From: Acinetobacter lwoffii | GTDB lineage: Bacteria > Pseudomonadota > Gammaproteobacteria > Pseudomonadales > Moraxellaceae | Assembly (NCBI RefSeq): GCF_002321025.1 | Contig: NZ_DCLL01000013.1 | Coordinates: 1 to 38,708 of the forward strand | DNA length: 38,708 nucleotides | Direction: 5' to 3' | In this document: piece by piece, positions 34,641-38,708 of the stretch | Layout of the letters: the number at the start of each line of letters is the position of its first letter | Numbering within the stretch: the stretch's first letter is position 1 | The notes under the pieces: model-generated | Databases searched by the model: none | The model's input: only the letters and a program-made list of their open reading frames with translations | Told to the model about the DNA's origin: nothing | Made by a program: the position numbers and the translations under genes

Positions 34641-34656
34641 ATGCATTGAATTATGT

Positions 34657-35568
34657 TTAATCCCGGTCCAGACGATGGGCAAATTCTGCAAGATCGGTCA
34701 GGGCCTGCTTGGCTTCATCGAACCAGGCACTGAACATCTGGAAGTTGTGCCACATGCCGGTATACAGTTTAAATTCGACCTCGACACCCGCCTGTTCCGC
34801 TTTTTCTTTAAAACGGCTAGCATCATCCAGCAGAATTTCCTTGGAACCTACCTGAATATGAATCGGTGGCAAACCGGTTAAATCGGCAAAAAAAGGAGAA
34901 ACTTCCGGATCACCCCGATCAATTGAACGCGGTACATAATATTCAATCCCGGTTTGAACTGTTTCCAGAGACAGCAGGGCATCATGCTTCTGGTTATAAC
35001 GTAAAGATTCACTGGTCAACGTTAAATCTAGCAGTGGAGACAGCAGAATCAGACCGCTGACCTGTGGAAGACTTTCCTGCTGTATTTTGAGTGCCAGCGC
35101 CAAGGCCAGATTGGCACCGCAAGAATCGCCGGACAGAATAATATCTTTGGCCTGAACACCTTGATCCAGCAGCAGATTATAGACATCAAACAAGGCTTCT
35201 AATGCTTCTGGATAGGCAGATTCAGGTGATAGCGGATAATCGACATGCAGTACCTGCATCTGGGTTCGAGCCGCAATTTGAGTCATAAAGGCGCGATGGG
35301 TATTTAAAGAACCTAAGTAAAATGCGCCGCCATGAATATGAAAAATCAGCTGGGTCGATTCCTGCTGCGGCTTAATTTCTTCCGCGCGCAGTCCGGCCAG
35401 TCGGAGCGAGCGAATCTGTACCGTTTTATCCTGAGGGAAAAGTTTGCACATCTGTTCCAGAGCAATGCGCATTGAACTCGGTGGAAGACTGAATCTGCTC
35501 GGGGCACGAATGGCCGTTTTTAAAAAGCTTTCTGTAATTAATTGTTTCGTTAGCGGGCTTATCTTCAT
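34657..35568 (-). CDS. Alpha/beta hydrolase of the hormone-sensitive-lipase family
   Basis: A 303-residue esterase/lipase. The HGGAFYLGS segment is the HSL oxyanion motif, the nucleophile is Ser149 in GDSCGANLAL, an Asp is expected in the SKEILLDDASRF region, and the catalytic His is in GMWHNFQMF near residue 280. It has no signal peptide, so it is cytoplasmic. Family IV bacterial esterases of this kind hydrolyse short- to medium-chain acyl esters. The true substrate is unknown. It converges on azoR, with the azoR terminator between them. Confidence 0.92.
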   Translation of the reverse strand: MKISPLTKQLITESFLKTAIRAPSRFSLPPSSMRIALEQMCKLFPQDKTVQIRSLRLAGLRAEEIKPQQESTQLIFHIHGGAFYLGSLNTHRAFMTQIAARTQMQVLHVDYPLSPESAYPEALEALFDVYNLLLDQGVQAKDIILSGDSCGANLALALALKIQQESLPQVSGLILLSPLLDLTLTSESLRYNQKHDALLSLETVQTGIEYYVPRSIDRGDPEVSPFFADLTGLPPIHIQVGSKEILLDDASRFKEKAEQAGVEVEFKLYTGMWHNFQMFSAWFDEAKQALTDLAEFAHRLDRD

Positions 35569-35724
35569 CTTCCTTCCATCTTTTTGTGCTTTTATTGATC
35601 GTGTAGATTATTTACCAACCATATTTACAAGGTTACACTAAATAGTCACAGCTAAAAATTGAAAAATTGTTGTGACTTTTTAATACTACATGGGTCTATT
35701 TTCAGACTAAGGAAATGAAGAAAA

Positions 35725-36162
35725 ATGAAAAAAATAGCGCTTACGTTAGGACTACTAGGCTTATCTGCATTGGCGAATGCCGCGGATCCTTTAAATGGCA
35801 CGGTATGGAAAACCATTGATGATAAAACCAAGCAGCCTAAGGCCATGGTTAAATTCACTGAACAAAAGAACGGCACTTTGTCAGCCAGTATTCAGTCTGT
35901 GTTAACTCCAGGTGAAGAAAATGCCTGCAAGAAATGTGAAGGTCCATATCACAACAAATCTCTGAAAGGCTTGACCATTGTTAAAGGTCTGAAAAATGCT
36001 GGCGGGACCAGTTATGACAGCGGTTCGATTCTTGATCCACAATCCGGTAAAACCTATAAGTTGAAAGGCCAGCTGGCAGACGGCGGTAAGAAACTTGAGC
36101 TACGTGGTTTCATCGGCGTAGCGGCATTGGGTCGTAATCAGACCTGGATTCGTGCCAACTAA
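35725..36162 (+). CDS. DUF2147 secreted protein
   Basis: A 145-residue periplasmic or secreted protein. The signal peptide MKKIALTLGLLGLSALANA is followed by ADPLNGTVWKTIDD, the start of the DUF2147 lipocalin-like barrel. The barrel continues through a Cys pair (ENACKKCEGPYHNKSLKG), GSILDPQSGKTYKLKGQL and the ending LRGFIGVAALGRNQTWIR. The spacing of the two Cys is typical of the family. The function of DUF2147 is not established. A terminator follows. Confidence 0.92.
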   Translation: MKKIALTLGLLGLSALANAADPLNGTVWKTIDDKTKQPKAMVKFTEQKNGTLSASIQSVLTPGEENACKKCEGPYHNKSLKGLTIVKGLKNAGGTSYDSGSILDPQSGKTYKLKGQLADGGKKLELRGFIGVAALGRNQTWIRAN

Positions 36163-36183
36163 TTTATTTTAAGCAGATATACA

Positions 36184-36211
36184 AAAGCCTGACCGATGTC
36201 AGGCTTTTTTT
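36184..36211 (+). terminator. Terminator after the DUF2147 gene
   Basis: AAAGCCTGAC-CGAT-GTCAGGCTTT hairpin followed by further T, 21 bases after the stop. It may also serve the convergent ArsC-like gene. Confidence 0.94.
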
Positions 36212-36235
36212 ATGAGTGTTATTCAATACATGATA

Positions 36236-36586
36236 TTAGCAGGCTAAGCCACGATAAGCTGTTTCATCAAAACCGGCAATAAATCCTGTAGATGTTGCCA
36301 GTATTGGACGTTTGATTAAACTGGTATGGGTGGTTAATGCATTAATTAAGGCATCTTCACTCGACAGGGCGGTCTGTTGCTCTTCTTCACTGAGTTTACG
36401 CCAGGTAGTGCCTTTCTTGTTCAAAACCACGTCCTGACCCAAGGCATCCAGCCAGGTTTTGATGGTTTCAGCATCGATGCCCTGTTTTTTATAGTCATGA
36501 AATTCATAACTCAGACCTTGCTCCGTCAGCAGATCAAAGGCTTTTTTCATCGAACTACAATTTTTAATTCCGTAAATTTTGAACAT
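36236..36586 (-). CDS. ArsC/Spx-family reductase (YffB-like)
   Basis: A 116-residue thioredoxin-fold protein of the arsenate-reductase-like family, taken from the ATG at 36586 (MFKIYGIKNC); a start at 36595 would add three residues. Cys10 in KNCSSMKKA is the single active-site Cys. The central YEFHDYKKQGID and the C-terminal SLIKRPILATSTGFIAGFDE carry the family pattern. The missing second and third catalytic Cys fit YffB-type proteins, which probably act on glutathione mixed disulfides rather than arsenate. Confidence 0.88.
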   Translation of the reverse strand: MFKIYGIKNCSSMKKAFDLLTEQGLSYEFHDYKKQGIDAETIKTWLDALGQDVVLNKKGTTWRKLSEEEQQTALSSEDALINALTTHTSLIKRPILATSTGFIAGFDETAYRGLAC

Positions 36587-36794
36587 AGCTGCCATCTAAA
36601 AAATTTAAATCATGAACTAGCTTAACCAAATTGGCAGCAGCAGACCATGTAAAAGCAAATGAAAAAAAGGAAAAAGCTTTAAATAGCAGAAAAGTCATGT
36701 CATCAAAATGACATCAAGCAGCTTTAACACGAGCGCTAAGAAAAAGAATAACTTACTTAATAAGAAAAATAGAAATTTGGGAATGATAGAAATA

Positions 36795-36950
36795 GAAAAC
36801 CCGCATTTAATCATCCTGATCATGCGGGTCTCAATCCAACGTCCAATGTCACATCCATGCAAAACAAGCTAAATCTATAGTCTGTTTTATTTTCGTCCTA
36901 CGGCGTCCTGTCCTTATGTTGTCGTCCTGACATGTCCTTGTGCCGTAGCG
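36795..36950 (-). ncRNA. Candidate CsrA/RsmA-binding small RNA (RsmX/Y/Z-like)
   Basis: On the minus strand, about 150 bases contain nine GGA trinucleotides. Five of them are AAGGACA, CAGGACG or TAGGACG repeats packed into 36896-36937. CTACGGC (36942-36948) and GCCGTAG (36898-36904) form a 7-bp stem that encloses four of the five. The predicted 3' end is a hairpin, ACCCGCAT/ATGCGGGT (36799-36806 with 36822-36829), followed by UUUUCU, with another GGA in its loop. No open reading frame covers it. Multiple exposed GGA motifs plus an intrinsic terminator are the hallmark of CsrA-sequestering RNAs. The 5' end is inferred from a weak -10-like CATTAT. Confidence 0.6.
36799..36829 (-). terminator. 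Intrinsic terminator of the candidate small RNA
   Basis: An 8-bp stem with a 15-base loop that contains CAGGATG, followed on the minus strand by UUUUCU. The arms are ACCCGCAT (36799-36806) and ATGCGGGT (36822-36829). Confidence 0.7.
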
Positions 36951-37002
36951 CTATAATGCTATGTTATTACATTGAGATAAACCCAAAAAATACGTCATGT
37001 CA

Positions 37003-37022
37003 TGTAAGAGATAAGCCTTAAT
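37003..37022. promoter_or_regulatory. GacA-box-like element upstream of the small RNA
   Basis: TGTAAG-N8-CTTAAT (37003-37022) resembles the GacA upstream site TGTAAG-N6-CTTACA, but the spacer is two bases too long and the right arm is imperfect. It is centred about 60 bases upstream of the inferred start of the small RNA, the position expected of that element in Pseudomonas rsm genes. Confidence 0.35.
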
Positions 37023-37049
37023 TGAGTGAACGTGTGTTCACTCAATTAA
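37018..37049. other. Perfect 14-bp palindrome after crc
   Basis: TTAATTGAGTGAAC and GTTCACTCAATTAA flank a GTGT loop, 10 bases beyond the crc stop codon. It has no T-run on either strand, so it is an atypical terminator. The symmetric TGAAC-N4-GTTCA core could equally be a repressor operator. It abuts the GacA-box-like element. Confidence 0.6.
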
Positions 37050-37059
37050 ATAATGTAGA

Positions 37060-37884
37060 TTATAGTTTGTAGTCGATGATCACGGGGGCATGGTCGCTAA
37101 ACCATTGTTCTTTATAGACCCAGGCATTAACGGTGCGCTCTTTCCAGTCTGGAGAGCAGGCCTGATAATCAATCCGCCAACCAACGTTCTTGGCGCGTGC
37201 TTGTCCACGGTTTGACCACCAGGAATACAGCTCGGCTTCTTTGCGGACTTCACGGAAAGTATCGACATAACCAAGCTCATCGTAGATATGATCTAGCCAG
37301 GCACGTTCATGCGGCAAGCAACCCGAGGCTTTCTGATTGCCTGACCAGTTTTTAATATCAATACGTTTATGCACGATATTATAGTCACCGCAGACAATTA
37401 CCGATTTATTTTCATCGCGCCACTGTTTCAGAATTTTTGCGTATTCTTCCAGAAAGTGATCTTTACGTGCTTGCGCTTCATCACCCGATGAACCGGAAGG
37501 CAGATACAGGGAACAGATCTGTACAGTTTGTTCTAGACCCAAGTCAAATTCAGCAGCAATAAAACGGCCTTGTGAATCGGCCAGTTCAAAACCCAGGCCA
37601 TCGGTTAAAGACACAAAAGGCAGACGGCTATAAATGGCAGTACCGGCATAACCCGGACGCTCGGCAGGAAACAGGTGCGTGTACCAGCCTTCAGGCTTGA
37701 ATTTATCGGTCCACTGCGCATGCGTGATCCGGCTTTCCTGCATGCAAATCACGTCGGCATCCGACTGTTCCATCCATTCCAATAGGCCTTTGGTGACAGA
37801 TGAACGTAAGCCGTTGACATTAATTGAAACGACGCGAAGAATTTTTTGATCACCTGGATAGCTACTCTTTGGTATCATGCGCAA
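37060..37884 (-). CDS. crc: Crc-type exodeoxyribonuclease III family protein
   Basis: A 274-residue endonuclease/exonuclease/phosphatase-fold protein. Segments such as DIKNW, LPHERAWLD, GYVDTFREV and YSWW, together with the head-to-head arrangement with pyrE, match Pseudomonas Crc, the catabolite repression regulator that works with Hfq. Unlike Pseudomonas Crc, every ExoIII catalytic position is kept: Asn22, Glu50 (MQESR), Tyr127, Asp167 and Asn169 (GDYNIVH), Asp239, Asp264 and His265 (SDHAP). It may therefore be an active AP endonuclease, a regulator, or both. An alternative start lies two codons in (37878). It could also be annotated xthA. Confidence 0.9.
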   Translation of the reverse strand: MRMIPKSSYPGDQKILRVVSINVNGLRSSVTKGLLEWMEQSDADVICMQESRITHAQWTDKFKPEGWYTHLFPAERPGYAGTAIYSRLPFVSLTDGLGFELADSQGRFIAAEFDLGLEQTVQICSLYLPSGSSGDEAQARKDHFLEEYAKILKQWRDENKSVIVCGDYNIVHKRIDIKNWSGNQKASGCLPHERAWLDHIYDELGYVDTFREVRKEAELYSWWSNRGQARAKNVGWRIDYQACSPDWKERTVNAWVYKEQWFSDHAPVIIDYKL

Positions 37885-37918
37885 GTCTTACCTTAATTAA
37901 TGGATTTAGGAGCACCTC

Positions 37919-38569
37919 ATGTCAACGCCAGCTCAGTTTAACCCGCAAGCTTTTATCGAACTCGCATTATCACGCGGTGTGCTTAAATTTGGTGAGTTTA
38001 CTTTAAAATCGGGACGTGTGAGTCCCTATTTTTTTAATGCGGGTCTGTTGAATGATGGTGAAGCCTTGACACTGCTGGCTTCTGGCTATGCTGCAAAACT
38101 GACTGAATGTGACCATGTTGAAGTGATCTTCGGCCCTGCCTATAAAGGCATTCCCTTTGTGGCAGCAACTGCTGTGGCTTTGTCACAAAATCATGGGGTA
38201 AGTGTGCCGTGGGGTTTTAATCGCAAAGAAGCCAAAGACCATGGTGAGGGTGGCGTATTGGTGGGTGCTTCTGTAGAAGGTAAAAAAGTCTGGATCATTG
38301 ATGACGTAATTACCGCAGGAACGGCGATTCGTGAAGTCGTCACCATCCTGAAAAATGCCGGTGCCCAAATTGCCGGTGTACTCGTGGCGCTTGATCGTCA
38401 GGAAAAAGGTCAGGGTGATTTATCTGCGATTCAGGAAGTGCAGCAAGAGCTTGAGATTCCTGTACATGCCTTAGTTACCATGAAAGATTTAATGGACTAT
38501 CTGGAAGCGAAAGGCGACCTAGAAGCTTTGGCGAAAATGGAAGATTACCGTGTTAAATATGGGATCTAA
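37919..38569 (+). CDS. pyrE: Orotate phosphoribosyltransferase
   Basis: A 216-residue enzyme of pyrimidine synthesis, converting orotate and PRPP to orotidine monophosphate. The PRPP-binding loop VWIIDDVITAGTAIRE lies near residue 122. The N-terminal LKFGEFTLKSGRVSPYFFNAG and FGPAYKGIPF (orotate and phosphate contacts) are classic. AGGAG precedes the ATG by six bases. The 34-base gap to the divergent crc gene must hold both promoters, so the two are likely transcribed from overlapping signals. Confidence 0.97.
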   Translation: MSTPAQFNPQAFIELALSRGVLKFGEFTLKSGRVSPYFFNAGLLNDGEALTLLASGYAAKLTECDHVEVIFGPAYKGIPFVAATAVALSQNHGVSVPWGFNRKEAKDHGEGGVLVGASVEGKKVWIIDDVITAGTAIREVVTILKNAGAQIAGVLVALDRQEKGQGDLSAIQEVQQELEIPVHALVTMKDLMDYLEAKGDLEALAKMEDYRVKYGI

Positions 38570-38634
38570 GCCTGGATTGGCATAGAAAAGGAAGCTTAAG
38601 CTCACTGCTGTCCCATAGTTTGCTTTAAATAAAA

Positions 38635-38700
38635 AAACCTGAGTCCTAACAGTTAAAATATGAGTGCAAACAAACACTTTAACGACCAGGATTCAGGTTT
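38635..38700. other. Imperfect inverted repeat at the window end
   Basis: AACCTGAGTCCT (38637-38648) pairs with AGGATTCAGGTT (38686-38697). Inner TTAA/TTAA and AGTG/CACT pairing surrounds a short loop. On the minus strand the stem is followed by a run of seven T, which fits the terminator of a convergent minus-strand gene lying beyond the window. An open frame from ATG at 38660 runs off the end (16 codons seen), so a mobile-element terminus cannot be excluded. Confidence 0.4.
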
Positions 38701-38708
38701 TGTCACAT

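Noticed and set aside
36893..36938. The repeated GTCCT units as a CRISPR or tandem-repeat array
   Set aside because: The units are only 5-7 bases, unevenly spaced, and are better explained as GGA motifs of a small RNA on the other strand.

Overview
The window is a stretch of Acinetobacter-like (Moraxellaceae, Gammaproteobacteria) chromosome. The basis is gene content and protein character: a Crc-type ExoIII protein divergent from pyrE, a yqiA-parE pair, gshA-dsbB, CC0125-type lipoproteins, and moderately AT-rich intergenic DNA. No tool was run, so the genus is an inference. I see no rRNA, tRNA, CRISPR array, prophage or complete insertion sequence.

Layout. 1-6.2 kb: dtd, then a catalase and an ankyrin protein that both carry signal peptides, pncB, and an overlapping sulfurtransferase-psd pair. 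6.2-12.1 kb: mostly minus-strand housekeeping genes (SPOR protein, argS, DUF445, lipoprotein, DUF924) with a small plus-strand membrane protein. 12.3-18.6 kb: gshA-dsbB, a large alpha/beta hydrolase, and yqiA-parE. 18.6-24.5 kb: a complete urea ABC transporter operon, urtABCDE, preceded by a sigma-54-like promoter and an NtrC-like site, with no urease genes in the window. 24.5-28.8 kb: a less conserved region with a repeat mosaic, a PLD-like protein, an unknown secreted protein, a GNAT acetyltransferase, a Tsx/OmpK-type porin and a 1-kb gene-free gap. 28.8-38.6 kb: an HPF-like protein, a cytoplasmic ankyrin protein, an outer-membrane barrel, dsbD, a diguanylate cyclase, azoR, an HSL-type esterase, a DUF2147 protein, an ArsC-like reductase, a predicted CsrA-binding small RNA, crc and pyrE.

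Themes. Redox and periplasmic thiol functions recur (catalase with ankyrin partner, gshA, dsbB, dsbD, azoR). Nitrogen control probably drives urt. Post-transcriptional control is suggested by a GGA-rich RsmX/Y/Z-like RNA gene (about 36795-36950, minus) immediately downstream of crc. That RNA is the most interesting undescribed element I found. Next come the N-regulated urt promoter, the Crc homologue that keeps every ExoIII catalytic residue, and a family of short hairpin repeats, one of which appears to be nested inside another.
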